Assembly (NCBI RefSeq): GCF_000972845.2
Contig: NC_040025.1
Location: 18,159,399-18,223,398 of the forward strand
Source of the DNA: Larimichthys crocea
Taxonomy: Eukaryota > Chordata > Actinopteri > Sciaenidae
Length of the DNA stretch: 64,000 nt
Direction: 5' to 3'
Numbering within the stretch: position 1 is the stretch's first letter; every line of letters begins with the position of its first letter. Positions 38,961 through 52,111 of this stretch are shown in pieces. Position numbers and translations under genes: made by a program. Under the pieces are notes generated by a model, which was not told the origin of the DNA, searched no databases, and was given only the letters and a program-made list of their open reading frames with translations.

Positions 38961-40009
38961 CATTCGGCAGCACTTTTCCGATTGAAAAAATGACCATCGA
39001 TGTCTTTGATTTTCATCTTTTTTTCAACCCCAGGAAAACAAAGAATTCTATAGTTTCAGATTTTTATTCAAAAAACCCTTTTTGGGCCTTTCTTTGGGAG
39101 CATTCTCATGGTAATCATGTTGACTCAACTTTGTGCAATGTGGCTATACAACACATATGAACCCTAGCAGGAGTCCATTACAGAAATACCATTTAGCAAG
39201 CTGTTTCTGTGAGAAAGTCAAACGTTTAAGGGGCTTTTTTGTGCTGGTCGGGTACAAGGGTCCCGGAGGAGCAGCAGGAGTCCTTTTGGAAACTTCAGTG
39301 AAACTAAAGGCCTCTCAGGTCTGAGATACTTCCCAGCTGAAGTCAAAAGTGTTGAAAATGCAGAAAAGCAGGTTTTCTTAAACAATGTCTAACTCCCTGT
39401 CAAACCATGACTGTTGCGCTATTTAGTGACTTTCTTCTCTGACATTGGATAAGTGGATGTCACAAACCGTTACAAACATTTGTATCCAGACAAGTGATTT
39501 TCATTTCAATAATTCCATAAAACATGAGACATATATACACACTGTAAAGGAAGATACTGAAAGGAACTGCTGCAAACATTCACTAAACTTGCTCCCGGCA
39601 GACATGAGTCATAATTCCTACAGCCTCTTGAGGGTTTTGTCACTTGAACGTAAATATTTGTCGAATTTAGGAAGACTGATGTTAGCATTTTCTACTTGGG
39701 TAGACAGCAAAAAAGTAGCTCAACTTGAAATGTGCTATGTGCTCATTCTTAAACACTTAATTAATATTAACAAGAAGGTTTAGAGATGGCTGGCAAAACA
39801 GATTATTAATTGAACTTTGGGGCGATAAAATGTTTTAAGGAGACAGTCTGCTTCTTTCTGCAGGTGTCTACCATGTTTGTTGAGTCACATTTCCATCTCC
39901 AATACATCTTTTCTATGACACACTGTCCTCAGCAGTGGGAAACAACCACATTTGGAAACATTTCTAAGTGCTGAATAGTAGGAATTCAGAGGTCACGCTG
40001 CTTATAATT
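38961..40009. other. intergenic DNA
   Basis: No gene or clear repeat seen. One 112-codon plus-strand frame at 39445-39783 has no recognisable domain and no splice or promoter context. Confidence 0.5.
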
Positions 40010-40340
40010 CCCAATCGGTCAATGCCGCTCATCAAGCCCCGTTTGAACACTGACGCTGGAATGCAAAATATTCCATTCGGCACTAAATGAGCCGGGTCAT
40101 CCTGGACACATTAAAGCCCAGAGTAGAATATGAAAAGAATGAAGTATGAACATCTGAATGAGCTCAAGTCTCCCTCTTCAGCCCCCAACAACCCACCATC
40201 GACTGCCCTCCTCCTCCTCTTTGCCCGCTCATTATCCCTGTCACACGGGACCTGGGCCCACTTGGCACAGCCTTGTGGACTTAATTGAATTAGACATACC
40301 CGCTTGTTTAGGCATTGTGCAGTGGCATGAGAATCTCCCA
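40010..40340. promoter_or_regulatory. candidate conserved non-coding block
   Basis: Repeat-free sequence with the homeodomain-like core TTAATTGAATTAG at 40281-40293 and another TEAD-like GGAATGC near 40.06 kb. Inferred to be possibly regulatory from motif content and position only. Confidence 0.22.
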
Positions 40341-43300
40341 GCCATCCCCATGAAGGCAGGAGAAAAGAGAGGCATCGGCAACACTTGTCGGAAGATCTGA
40401 GAGTTGGAGATTCTCAGGGACGGAAGGGCCGCCTTGAAACGAAGGACCACCAGTCTCACATTGTGCCCCGGCTCGGTGCCAAGTGCAGAGTGGGACTCGT
40501 CCAGGGGTGTCACTTCATTTAACACTGAGGTGTATCCTGGCATCTAACGAACTCTGAAATCCTCCTAGAAAAGTTATATTATTCAATATCTGGATAATGT
40601 ACTGAACTGGTAATGTAAAGGAAAAAATTCATCCTAAAATGCTGCAACGATGTGGATTATATTTAGATATTGCTTCCAAACAGATTCAGCTTCATCTTCA
40701 GGAAATATTTGAAGATCATATTTGGTTTCAGTGAGTAAGTCGAGATGGACATGAGCGACAGATGTTAGACTAATATTAGGCCCAGCCTCAGGGCCTGGTG
40801 AAAAATGCCATGCATAAAGTCCTGCACCACGAAAAAAATAAAAATAAATGAAAGTTAAAGTTAAAGTGGAAGATGCAACATTTTCAGCTTTATTTACTCA
40901 GGCTATAGTTTATATGTGTACTGTGTTTTTATGTGTGTATATGTCTGTATCAGCCATCTGTTGCAGTGCTTGAGGCTTCTCCTAAAACCATTTGATGCAG
41001 ATCTTGACACAAGCGACAGCACTCACTGTGCCAGCTTAACCCTCTGACTTCTATCTTTTCCAGCCACAGTCTTGGAGCTGACTTTAAAGCCAAGAGTCAG
41101 TCGCTTTGTGTTGTTTAGAGATTTTTTCTTCTTTTTTTTTTTTTTGCTCTGAAATTGAAAGAAACCTCTTCTAATGTGATTGCCCTTTTCCATTTATCCA
41201 GGCAGGGTCTAAATCGAGGTGCTACAAGGGGACGACTAAGCACTGTCACTACATAATGTCACCTCCCTAACCCCGGGGGTCAGGGCCAGATTGACACCAT
41301 AACCCACAGTCCTGATCCTCCTTCAGCCTCTTTAGAGGTGCACCCGCCCGGCAGTAATACGGCCCGCACTTTATTCATTTGGAGATCAGTCAAGCTGAAA
41401 AGATAAGCTCTGAATAATTGGAGCCTACAGACCACGGAGAATCTGATGGGATCTTCGAGTCTTTAACTTTTCCTCCCTTTCTCTATACCCTCTTATAACT
41501 AGAGGACACCCCTTGTTAGATTCAGGCAGCCAGATGGGCGAGAGCGGTGTGGGACGATCTGTGCTGCTTGCTTTAGAGAACAGGATGACACTGGCTGTAG
41601 GGACCTGTCACTCACGTGCAGGGGGAGTGAATGTGGAGTTTAATGAATCCTCCACAGCCACCAGTGGACAAGACGTAGCTCTGTGCGGACACCAGACAGC
41701 CAGACAGTACACCATCCTGCCTCCTTTTCAGTCTTTCTCTTTGCCTCTCTTGTGGCCTCATAGCCTCTTTGGCAGTCTAAGAAACATGGTTTTGTGTAGT
41801 TTGTGTAGTTCCTGAACTCTAATTCTGCCCTCACTTTATGGAGAGGAAGACATATCAGACTAAATATCAAAGAAAACATGTTCAATTTAAAAGATATATA
41901 CTAGACAAACAACAGTGGACCTGGGTGGCATACAAGTTTATGATGCACTGCTGAGCTGCAGTGCCATGTAAATATCCCCTTGAGATAACTCGTTAATAGA
42001 GCAGTCAAATCTCTCTGGGAGGTGGGACACTGAAAACAATAACACATGAAAATGAGGCGGTTTGCTACTGTGGCTGCTGTAGTTAATCATCCCTCTGTCA
42101 AATTAGCATTCCCCCTGCCCTGCATGGAAGACACCGTGGCAGATAGACAGGGCATCGTTAGCTGCAATGTGCAACAAAGGACTAGCAATGGGGAGGCTGC
42201 AGCTATACTGGTAATGTCAGGTCCCAGGTCAGCTTGGTCCAGAGCCAGTGGAAGCCCATGCTGCGCTCTGCCTGTCCAGTGTTGTCATAACAGAGCGTTT
42301 TTACTGTATGAGGCCAGAGGAGAGACAAAACGGGCTGCAGCCTCCTGAAGACAGACAGAACAACAGGACCACACATTCATTTCTCATTAACATCAGCAGC
42401 TGCTTTGTTCTGTTTTTTCTTTCCTTTCACATGTTCTGACATGGACCTAATAGGAGTAGCAACAAGACGTGCAGTGTGGAGCTTAAATGACTCTTGGCTG
42501 GAAAAATGGAACCAATTGCGGATTGCTTATCAATCTGTCATTATTAAATTAATTAAAGTGATACTACAACACTGATTACACACAAAAATTCCCATTATTG
42601 CACATAATCAAACTTTTGTTTACTGATATGAATTATAGTATGTCCTAAGGCTACATGTGTTTAATAGTAATTACAGCATTCAGGAATCTGCCCCTCCTAA
42701 TGAGTACAATCTGAAAAGAAAAAGTAAGTGAGGTAGTTTGAATGTGTGTGTTGACCAGCTGTAGCAGCGTTCATTCTGGAGTCTAATCCTCCAGCTGTTG
42801 GACCCCGTTGTTAGCCTGTACTTTGACAGAGGCCAGCCATTGTGAAACATAATAATCCTGATTATTACAATAACATCAGACGCTCCACGTGACCCCGAAT
42901 GTGAATCGAATGGCATGACAGGCTCGGACAAATCTCCAGCCATCAAGTCAAGCAAAATATTTTCTTTGCCCAATCACAAGGGCACATTGCTTCCTGTCCT
43001 GGAGACAGTGTCACCCAATGCCTCCTTGTTTTCCATAAACCTTGTTTCCTGTGTTACAGGGCATTTTTATAGAGGGAGAAAAAAATTCTCACAAGGCACT
43101 TACTCGTGCAATGTTTACAGTATTTAAAACAGAAATAGAAATAGAGTTCAGCAAGGCAGAGCGGAGGACATTGGTGTAACTTGAACAGGAAATTTGATCA
43201 CTGGAAATTTGGCATCATCTGTGGCTCAGACAGAGGCATATTCATAAAAAGAGATCAGGATTAAGTGCTTGTTCATCACGAGTGGATAAGTACAATATAC

Positions 43301-43639
43301 AACTGACCAGTCGTTAATATATTGCTAGAATGAGATGTAATAAAAGTAAAAGCAAAGAAAAAATAAATAATACAACTGTATACCACTGTTACATAACAAT
43401 ATTGTTTTACTGGGTCTAACAATTTGATTATCCTGTGTAAAATAATTTTCCTGTTGGCTCCTGTTTAACAGTTTTTAAAGTGTCCTTTATCTCCTTTAAC
43501 CATCTGACTTGGACTGAGTAATGAACAGACGATATGCAGACAGCTGAAGTGGTCCAATATTATAAATCAATGACGGTTTGTAATTCTCTTCATTTAAACA
43601 AAGGGCAAACGAATAAAAACCCATTAAGATGACATGTGA
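40341..43639. other. intergenic DNA
   Basis: No gene is supported. A T run is present at 41133-41145. Blocks at 41.2-41.45 kb and 42.0-42.4 kb are GC-balanced but their frames show no domains. Confidence 0.5.
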
Positions 43640-44280
43640 ATTGGCAAACAAACTGTTTAATTTGTGTCTGCCGTGTGAAGGGGGCTTTCCGTCCGTGGGC
43701 CTGGGGGCAGCCCAAATTTACATCTGATTGGAGTTTAATGGCCCATGGCCGCTTTTACTGCACAGTCACTATGGCGACCAAGCTTTTCTCAAGATTTTCA
43801 ACAGACTAAAATGTCCTTTTTTTGTCCATTTGAAATGTGTCATGCGAGCCAAATGGGGCTGGGGCTTGTATGTATCAATTTGTTTCTGTTGCGAGGCCCA
43901 CACTAGCCCTGCAATGAATATATGGGCCATTGAATCCCAACACACAATGGCCACAGCTGATGTGGTTGCCACAGAGACACGCCCACACAAAGGGTCGGAA
44001 TGATGACATATGGTCCAAACCTGCCCAGTCGGTGGACCCCCAATAGGCTGACTGCATTGACGGACAAAACCCCACGTTAGCCATTTATCCGTGCCTACTC
44101 ATTTCATGGTAAAATAAACTTTTTATAAAGTTTCCACAGCCCATGCACAAGAAGTAAACGGCTGGTGAAAAAGCCACCATGTAAAGTGGGGGGAATTCAT
44201 CATTAAGTGATTAACAAAGGCTCCTTTACCACCTGCTTCTACATTAATACGCACATTAACGGCCCCTCTTTTTGTTTAAG
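43640..44280. promoter_or_regulatory. candidate conserved non-coding block
   Basis: A 0.6 kb repeat-free block of mixed composition with CTGTTTAATTTG, GGAGTTTAATGGCC and CATTAAGTGATTAAC motifs. Overlapping frames on both strands are not domain-bearing. It is among the longest GC-balanced segments in the interval, which makes it a good candidate for alignment. Confidence 0.25.
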
Positions 44281-45240
44281 GTGAAAGAGAAGATATGGAG
44301 GAAAAAAGCATTAACTTAAAAACATAATAGAATGATGCATATGTTAAGAGCTTTCAACATCTATTGACCCAAAACTCTTCATATGTATGTTACTATTTAT
44401 TGATGATTTTTTTATACTACTTTCTTTGTTAGGATGCCCAAGCATGTGTTTTGGGTTTATTATATGGAATATTAATAATAAGAATCTAAATATGTATTAT
44501 GATAATAATAATTAAAATAATATATTACCAGATACTTTAGAAATGATTAATGATTAACTGGCTGTTTCCAACATATTCCTGTTTCTACCAAAAATGCAAA
44601 AGTTGATGAACTTTTTATAGTTTATATTCTTTTTATATTCTTTGCATATATGTACACTTTAAATACCTATACCAGTGGTATAGTGTACATATATACTAAA
44701 TGAGTAGACGAGAAGTATGAAATCTGTAAATATATCATCTTACAACTGACATAATTCATGTTTTTCTATATGGGTTTCTGGGTTTCTTGCCAACTTAGTG
44801 AGACGTCAGTGATGATCTAAAGAGGATTCAGTGGTTTTAAGATAAAAGATGAGGAAAATCAGCACAGGCCTGCTGATTTTTTTTTTTTTTTTTTGGGGGG
44901 GGACAGAGAACAGGCGTGTGGTTAGAGGAGTCCTAATTCCATTAGGAAAGATAAGCAGTGTGTGAACAAGACATTTAAGAGTTGACCTGTTTCATTACTC
45001 ACCACTGAAATATGTGATGATGTCATTCCAGGCTTTGTATGGTGGGAGGGCTGTATGGGGTCAACTATTCACTTAAGGCAGTGCAGATGCTCTGCTTTCA
45101 ACTACCACTGTAGAGGCTGGGAAGACATTCATATAATTTGAGCCATTTAGGTAATTATATGTGTATAAAAGTATGAAAGTAAGTGAAGTACTTACTATTG
45201 GTACTATTGGTTGCACAAAACAAAGAGTCTGAGGATACCA
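44281..45240. other. AT-rich intergenic DNA
   Basis: No gene. Very AT-rich around 44.4-44.8 kb, with a perfect inverted repeat at 44646-44694 (listed separately) and a T run joined to a G run at about 44878-44902. Confidence 0.55.
44646..44694. repeat. perfect 13-base inverted repeat with inner palindrome
   Basis: ATATATGTACACT at 44646-44658 is mirrored exactly by AGTGTACATATAT at 44682-44694. Between them CTATACCA (44667-44674) and TGGTATAG (44676-44683) form a second perfect arm. The sequence can fold as a hairpin or cruciform. It has no known family. Confidence 0.8.
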
Positions 45241-45247
45241 TCCTAAG

Positions 45248-45330
45248 TTTACATTTACATTTAGTCATTTAGCTGACGCTTTTATCCAAAGTGACTCACA
45301 AAATGAGAAACAATCAAGGTACAGTTACAA
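45248..45330. repeat. V-SINE/LINE-tail-like fragment
   Basis: ACATTTAGTCATTTAGCTGA followed by CGCTTTTATCCAAAGTGACT is close to the widespread fish repeat motif (TTTAGTCATTTAGCAGACGC then TTTTATCCAAAGCGACTTAC). It is in the opposite orientation to the copy at 14.2 kb. Confidence 0.75.
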
Positions 45331-47526
45331 GTTTATGGAAGCATTTTAGAGACTTCCTATTAATTAACTGTATTTGATAAAGTTTAAAGGTGCAGCTCTA
45401 AATGTATATGTTTAACCGTAAAGTTTAATTCATTCTCTTTGATAATTTTAAGGGCTGGCAATGATGGTTGGGTCTGTCGTTCTATAAGTCCCCAGAGAAA
45501 GTCTATTTTCATCAAAACAGTAGTAAAATTTCTCTGTATTAAGAAATAAGAATTTAGTTTACAAACTGAGAGTGAATTATACCATATTCACTTTCTCATC
45601 TGAACGTTGAATGTTTTAATAGTACATTGATGTTGTGAGTCTATTGTTTATAGAATCACATTATACTCAGATTTTTGGTGCACTTGTGGCCATTATTTGA
45701 TGCAACAAAATGAATCTGCAGAAGCTGACTCTAGGCCTGTTGCGGTAACTGCATGAAATACCACACTACTGACAAACCAACTGCATGGCATGGCAAGTCA
45801 TGACCACAACTGCACATGCTGTCACATCAACTCATCAGTCTTTGTCTTTTAAGACAGAAACGTGTCCAAAAGCAGCTATTAGACTCAACACAGCAGACAG
45901 ACTTTTTCTCTGCTACTCAATATCCCTCAATTTACAGAATCACATGCACAAAAGTGTCCTGTGAGCTGAATTTTGTCATACAGGAGAAAGTCACATAGCC
46001 TCAGACTCACTTGCTCTAGATCACGTGACTTTTAATAGAAAATGCTGTCTAATTATCCCACTTTGTCACAGCTGTGCTGTTGGCATCCCACAGCTCACCA
46101 GTGTTTTGGTTTAACAAGTTCAGTTAACTGGTGACTTTCAGCTGAATGCGTGCCATTATTACCACCACATTGTTATTCAGCGGAAAGTCAGCAGTTAGCA
46201 GGGTCACTCACTTGTTAAACGGAAACAGCAGCAGACCCAGAAGGCAGGAGGAGAGTGTGAAGGTGATTATGGTGGTACAAGAAGGTACTGAGCTAAGAAA
46301 CTTTGCTAGGATGAAACTTTATCCCGCTAATACTGCCTACCGTGCTGTTGAGCCACCATAAAACACCGCAAGGGAAATTCCTTCACCGCGTCAGCCCTAT
46401 CTGACTCGTGAATTAGCCACCGGCTGAATATGGGATTTGTACCTACAAGAAACCTCTCACTGACTCTGCCTTTACCATGTTCTGGCTACGGCTGTGCAAT
46501 TGTGGACTCAGGTTGGTTTCCACATATGTGTTTATCCCATGGTGCAACCCATTCTTTCACATATGGCCAGTTGCCATGAGTCAGCGGTGATGGTCAGAGG
46601 TTTCCACTCCTAGACACAACAGTCTATCCGGGAAAAACAACTCTCTGATGCCTCAGTCTTCCTATATTGTCTGGGATGATTCCGAGTCGGGACAGGCTTA
46701 TTGTTTGGATGTCTTTGTAGTGCAGGTCCATTGCTGCGGAATGTGGGGATTTCCTCCCTCGCGGGTATTTTTAGATCTCTGTGTGGATTCAAGGGAGCTC
46801 TGCATAATGCTGTGCAGTGTGGGGTCTAAGGGTGGAGTCTGTACACCCATGCACATGTGTGGGAATCTGTGTCTGCCCATAGAGAGGATATGTGTGTCTA
46901 TGTGTTTGTGTTGGAACCTGTGCAGTATAATTTCATGCAGATTCAAATAATCATTATACAAAATTAGGATAAGAGTGATGAAGGGAAATGCTCTGCAAGA
47001 GTGGAGTATCATACTCAAAGTGTTGATTGAGATGGATGCTCTGCCTGTATTTTGCTCGAAATTTCACGGTGTGTTTAACAACTGTTTCCGGTTTGACAGC
47101 TCCAGATTGAACTGCAGAGCGTCTGCTGAAAGCAGGTCTGGTCTGGACACTTCTTGTTCGCTGAAGTGTTTCAAGAGGCTTCACTGGGTCACCTGGGGGT
47201 CTCTGACCTCCCAGGGTAATGTTCTCCTCCAGGTCTCTTTCTTTGACAGTGGTCAATGGAGGCGTCCATGCAGGGGACAGCCAGGCGGATGGCTGGGGTG
47301 AAATCAGGCAATAGACAGGTCATATCCAGAAGGACCTGTCACCTCTGCATCACACCAAGTGAGATCTCCTTCCGGGTATCAATCACAACCCGTCACCTTA
47401 GCTGACATCAAGTGACACGTTGGCTTGACCTATCTTGTATATGAATGTGTGTGTGTGAATGTGTGTGGGTGGACATTGGAGACATCTTCCGCTGTCGATC
47501 ACGTACTCTGTGTTCAGATTTTTATC
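45331..47526. other. intergenic DNA
   Basis: No gene is supported. Overlapping 60-108 codon frames at 46.6-47.3 kb on both strands lack domains. Short TG-rich patches occur near 46.87-46.91 kb and 47.44-47.47 kb. Confidence 0.5.
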
Positions 47527-47534
47527 ATCACGAG

Positions 47535-48241
47535 TAGGGATGGGAATCGAGGTTCTCAACAAGAACCGGTTCCATGTGTTTCAATTCCATGGAATCGTTT
47601 GGCAGTTTATCTAACGATTCTCTTATCGATTCCAGAAAGCACGAATTACGTTGCATAACTTATGCAAGTTTCGCACGTGCAGTGCCATCAGTGGTAAACA
47701 ATGGCACCCACTCGGTTCAAACGCTCCTAAGTTCGGCTGCATTTTACCAAAACAGATGGCAACAGCTCGACATGCAATCGTTGCAAAGTGGAGATAACAG
47801 CATCGGGAGGGAACATGACGAACATGCAGAAACATTTCCGCACACAACATGCAATATTTTTAAATGAATGTTGTGTTTTTGACACACTTGGACTGGAGAT
47901 GAATCTCAACCTAGCAGCAGCCAGGCTATGAGCACCTCTGCAGTTACTACGGAAGGTAAATTTTAATTTCTATTAGAAAAATGTGTCAGTAAAATGTTAC
48001 ACATTCTTGAGTATTAGCCACAGTTACACATCGTTACTAGGCTGTGGGTCTCTTTTGACATCGCTGTTGGTTTTGTAAGGTCGTGATACTTCTAATTAAA
48101 CAAAGTGGATGCTGATCAAACTGTTTGTTCTCCTTTTTTTCCCAAATGAGAATCGATAAGAGAATCGATAAAGAATCAAATCGTTAAGCAGAATCGATAA
48201 TGGAATCAGAATTGTAAAAATCTTATCAATTCCCATCCCTA
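47535..48241 (+). mobile_element. hAT element remnant with BED zinc-finger fragment
   Basis: The left end TAGGGATGGGAATCGA and the right end, reverse complemented (TAGGGATGGGAATTGA), form terminal inverted repeats. Flanks ATCACGAG (47527-47534) and ATCATGAG (48242-48249) are an 8-base duplication with one mismatch, as for hAT. Internally, the plus frame from 47701 encodes a BED-type zinc finger: VRLHFTK, then C-x2-C (CNRCKV), then H-x4-H (KHFRTQH). An in-frame TAA at 47728 and the lack of the rest of a transposase show it is dead. Most of the coding region has been deleted. Confidence 0.85.
47701..47866 (+). pseudogene. hAT transposase N-terminal BED-finger fragment
   Basis: The frame from the ATG at 47701 reads MAPTRFKRS, an in-frame stop (47728-47730), then a BED zinc finger with the expected spacing CNRC followed by about 19 residues and HFRTQH. 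BED fingers bind DNA and occur at the start of many hAT transposases. Nothing downstream resembles the catalytic or dimerisation domains, so only the start of the gene remains inside the element. Confidence 0.7.
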
Positions 48242-48249
48242 ATCATGAG

Positions 48250-50043
48250 GAACATCTAGGAATAGATTTTTAGAAATTTAGAAGAGTCTTCGACCATGCT
48301 AGCAGCTCTGCAAGGCTGTACTCATGTAGGCATGTGAAAGCCCTATACTTTGAACACCCACACTGAGCACCAGCATATTGACTCCTGTTCAGTACTGAAT
48401 ACAGCGCCTACTCTTTCCTACTCTTTGCAGAGAAGATAATCCGGGAAGGATTTACATTTCCTTGCAAAATGTTATTAGCAAACCAAATTCGTATATAAAC
48501 TAATAAAGTTTTCAAAAGACAGACTTAAGACTGGTATCTGTTGCAGATGTTATCTGTCTGTATCATTTAAAAAAAAAAAAGTTTACTTCATCTGGAAAGC
48601 AGCAAACTTTAACTACATCTCAAACAAACAAAAGAGTCGTATTAAAAGGTTTATCAGACTTACTATACCCTATGAATCTGTGAATGTGGCTCAGCCATAT
48701 GCTAATAATGTCGGTGCATGGACTCTCTGTGTGACCAACGTCATCATCGTCTATGGGCACAGCAGGGCTTAGGCCGCATTCTCGGGAACACTCATTTAAA
48801 CAATGAGGTTTAATGACTCGCAAGACTTTTATTTGCTGACAGCTTGATGGGCACTGGCATTGTCAGACCCAAAAAGGATGAAGGTAATATTACGAGCTAT
48901 TGATCTGCAGTTAGCTTTGTTGAGAAATTTTTGGTTGTTGTAGATCAGTACATGAAGCATGTAAAACAGTATCACAAAGATCTAATTAACTAAATGCGCG
49001 TAGTTTATAAGAGAAAGACGTATGTAATGTAAACATTATAGTGTTTATAGCTTATGAATGTGTGTGACAGGATTTTCTTTATTTCTTTTAATAATTAGCT
49101 AACATGTTCCTACAAAAAACAACAACAATACTGATCTTTGTCAAAACAATTGTTTTTACAAGATATGATATAGATATGAGTTGTAATCACAAGTATCAGG
49201 CATTCCTCCTGTTTAGTACTGATTGTACTCTTCCAACTCAGAATATGAAACTCTGGACTGGATGAGGATCAAATGAGGCAATACCTTCTGCTTGATTGAC
49301 AGCTTAACAAAGCCAGTGGGGCAGAGTGATTTGTCAATGGGTAAAAATCAACACAAAGAGCTATTGATTGGCAGGAGAGAAAAGGGGCAGAGGACAATGA
49401 GTGTGGCTGTGGGATCTCGCTGAAGTGATCAATACTGGAGTTCTGCATGAGGGAGCCATCCCACTCTGTGTTTATACAGTCAGACACAGAGCAAAGATCA
49501 GCTATTGTACAGCCGCACTGGTGCTGTCATTCAACGCAGGGCGACACTGCAGGGGGTGGCCGGGTATCTCACACAAAAACAGACACACACACACTCACCC
49601 AGACATTAACCGCTCAGATTAGGTTCCCAGACCTTACAGTGGTTATTCAGCTCTTAGAAACTGTTGCACCCACAGATGTCTTTTCACTCAAAAAACGATT
49701 CATCATTTCGATTGAGAAACTATGTGGTTGGTTCAGTCACTTCCTGCATTTAACGGGTCAGTTTACCCAAAAAATTGCAAATAAAATCCCATGAGATCCA
49801 CATAGGGTTTCACATGTATTTGCCAGGATTTTGAGTTTCATGTCTTTGAAACATTATATAAAGTAGAGGTGAAAGGGATTTGCTTGTGGTGCTCAAAAAT
49901 GTTCCTGTTCCACTGGATAAACAAAACATGCCGTGATTAGATATTACACCTACTACAAAATGTTGTGCCAAGTACAGTAATACCAGCACCAGAAACACCA
50001 ATAATACAGATACTGAAACAGATACCTAGAAGTATGTAAAGCA
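48250..50043. other. intergenic DNA
   Basis: No gene supported. A run of A lies at 48570-48582 and a CA patch at 49582-49598. The part at 49.86-50.04 kb, with CAGATACTGAAACAGATACC-like sequence, resembles decayed fish repeat DNA but the family is unclear. Confidence 0.5.
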
Positions 50044-50891
50044 TAGTATTGGGTAAACTACCAGTTACTCTACATTAAATAAAACTTCATTCTACTGAAA
50101 TTACCTCTAACACAAACATAGTGAGCTAAGCTACAGCAACATGGCAAATGTCGTTTAAACATATGAAAGCTATATTATAGTCTAAGTCAATATCTTATAT
50201 CTCATTCATCAATAAAACTGTCAGTCAAACAAATAGAAAATCATGCACCTTACTACAATGGTAATATCCACCTGGCTTGTACTAATGTGCAGCATTACAC
50301 TGTAGCATTTAATAGATCTGATATCATACACTTCAAGAAAATTATTTTGACTAACCACAATACTTTGGTTTTGTAGAGACTTGCACTTTGTTGTTACCTC
50401 TGCTGGTTAATGGTTTAAGTTTGTCTTTACACCTCACCTCCCCCTTTTTATTATTTTATTTTCTGCTAACAAAAAGTGGAATTTTGATGATTGGTTTAGT
50501 TGATGATGGCTGTGGTATTACCATCTGAACAACTGGCTGTGCAGTGAAGCCAGTGCCAAAAACTGCAGTTCCTTGAAAGGCTGGCTACAGAAAGAGTCAA
50601 CCTGCATAATCGCCCATATAAAAATGCCCAACTGCACAGCAGAAATAAACATGTTCACAGCTTGGTGCTCGCTATAGGTAATTTCCCTGTTTATGACAAT
50701 TTAAGCTTAACTCAGGCTTGTGTGTCTGTATTTCCCTGATCGTAGCAGTTTTATTTGAGACAGAACTTTCTCAATGTATCCTGTGTGGACACTACTGCTC
50801 TACTTCTGAATCAAATAGCTGCAAAGCACAACGCTACTAATAAATGTAGTAATAACGTTGCTACTTGTAGTGATGCTACTGCCCAACACTG
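50044..50891. mobile_element. probable degraded hAT element containing another repeat
   Basis: The left end TAGTATTGGGTAAACTACCA and the right end, reverse complemented (CAGTGTTGGGCAGTAGCATC), share the CAGTGTTGGGCAGTA-type terminus of a common fish hAT family, followed by ACTACAAGTAGC-like sequence. No matching target duplication was found, so the exact ends are uncertain. A second repeat family lies inside at about 50540-50690. No transposase is recognisable. Confidence 0.5.
50540..50690 (+). repeat. interspersed repeat (GAAGCCAGTGCC family), copy 1
   Basis: GTGAAGCCAGTGCC, GGCTGGCTACAGAA and AAAATGCCCAACTGCACAGC match a second copy at about 53845-53970 and a repeat common in fish genomes. 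It lies within the probable hAT element. No coding capacity is present. Confidence 0.7.
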
Positions 50892-52053
50892 AGATTCAGT
50901 GATTCAGAGACTGTTTTATCGATACTAACATGAAAGCTGTTTCTAGGACCATCAAAAAGAAAGTGAGATAGAGGCAAATGTCTCAATCTTCCTCTTTACC
51001 AGGGTTAAGTGTTTGTTTGTTTTTTTGGGTGAAGCAACCCACTGTCACATGAGAACCAGGGGAACAAATGCAGCATTGCTCTTAAACATCTACAAATAAA
51101 GCAGGAGACAGGGAGACATGAAGAGAGGGTGTCAGTGACAGACACACGGCCAGACACTCACAGAGGGAGGGATGCCTTCATGAATGGGCTGCGACTGAGA
51201 ATAACATGCGAGACAGTGCCCCATGTGTGTTTGGACTGTGCTAATCTTATCATGGCTCCATGTATTCATCATGAGGCCCTGTTTCTTCAGGTCTCAAGAG
51301 CAGAACGTGGCTGGAGATGAGTGGTTGTGCTGGACGGGTGATCCATCCTGGAGTGATCGCCACCACAGAGCCACAGGATGGCTGCAGAGGCACTGTTTAC
51401 TTTCTGTCAGCCATTGTTAAGCACCACTAAAAGGTTGTTTGTCATAAAGATATAAAGATAAGAGTATGACAGTGGACAGATTAATGTGTGCAGGGGGGTT
51501 TGAAAGTGTTGAAAGATTATGTGGTTTAAAATTTCCTGTTATGTCGGTCATAGTTTTCAAAGCAACACATGATTTCTCAACAGTATTTTTCTTTGATTTG
51601 AACATGATAGTGGCTGGGTTGCATTATCCACTTAGCTGCATAATCTACAATAGCTGCAGTAGATCTGTCTACTGCTAATGATTAATTATCAGAAAAAAAT
51701 AATTAATATTAGTTAAAGATAGACCTTTAACATTTCGTAATTAATTTAAATTGTTTGTATTGTAGGCTCTGGGTTCTTGTGCTACAGTGTTTTGTTTCTC
51801 GACTGTTGTGAGGTATCCCTGCAGTTTAAGCAGATTAAAGTCATTTTACTTTCAAAACCTGACTTCTATAATTCTAAACTTTCAAGGGAGCCATGCCCAT
51901 AAAGATGTAAAAGCTTCATCTTTCAGCGTTATGTCCCAAAGAGGTTATTAAAAAGATGGAAATTATAACTGTTTGAGCCGTGCTGTTACCATATTTTGTT
52001 TGAATGATGTTTGACTAATGTCTTCAGGGAGTTGGGCATTAAGGCACCATTTG

Positions 52054-52056
<3 letters not shown>
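50892..52056. other. intergenic DNA
   Basis: No gene is supported. The sequence is AT-rich near 51.66-51.77 kb and otherwise unremarkable. Confidence 0.5.
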
Positions 52057-52102
<46 letters not shown>

Positions 52103-52111
52103 CGTGTGTGT
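52057..52111. repeat. TG microsatellite
   Basis: A TG run ends in GCGTGCGTGTGTG. The 166-codon frame through it is an artefact of the repeat. Confidence 0.97.

Noticed and set aside
46328..46337. TAATACTGCC, identical to the 5' end of miR-200b
   Set aside because: The following bases do not match miR-200b or miR-429 and there is no hairpin partner nearby.
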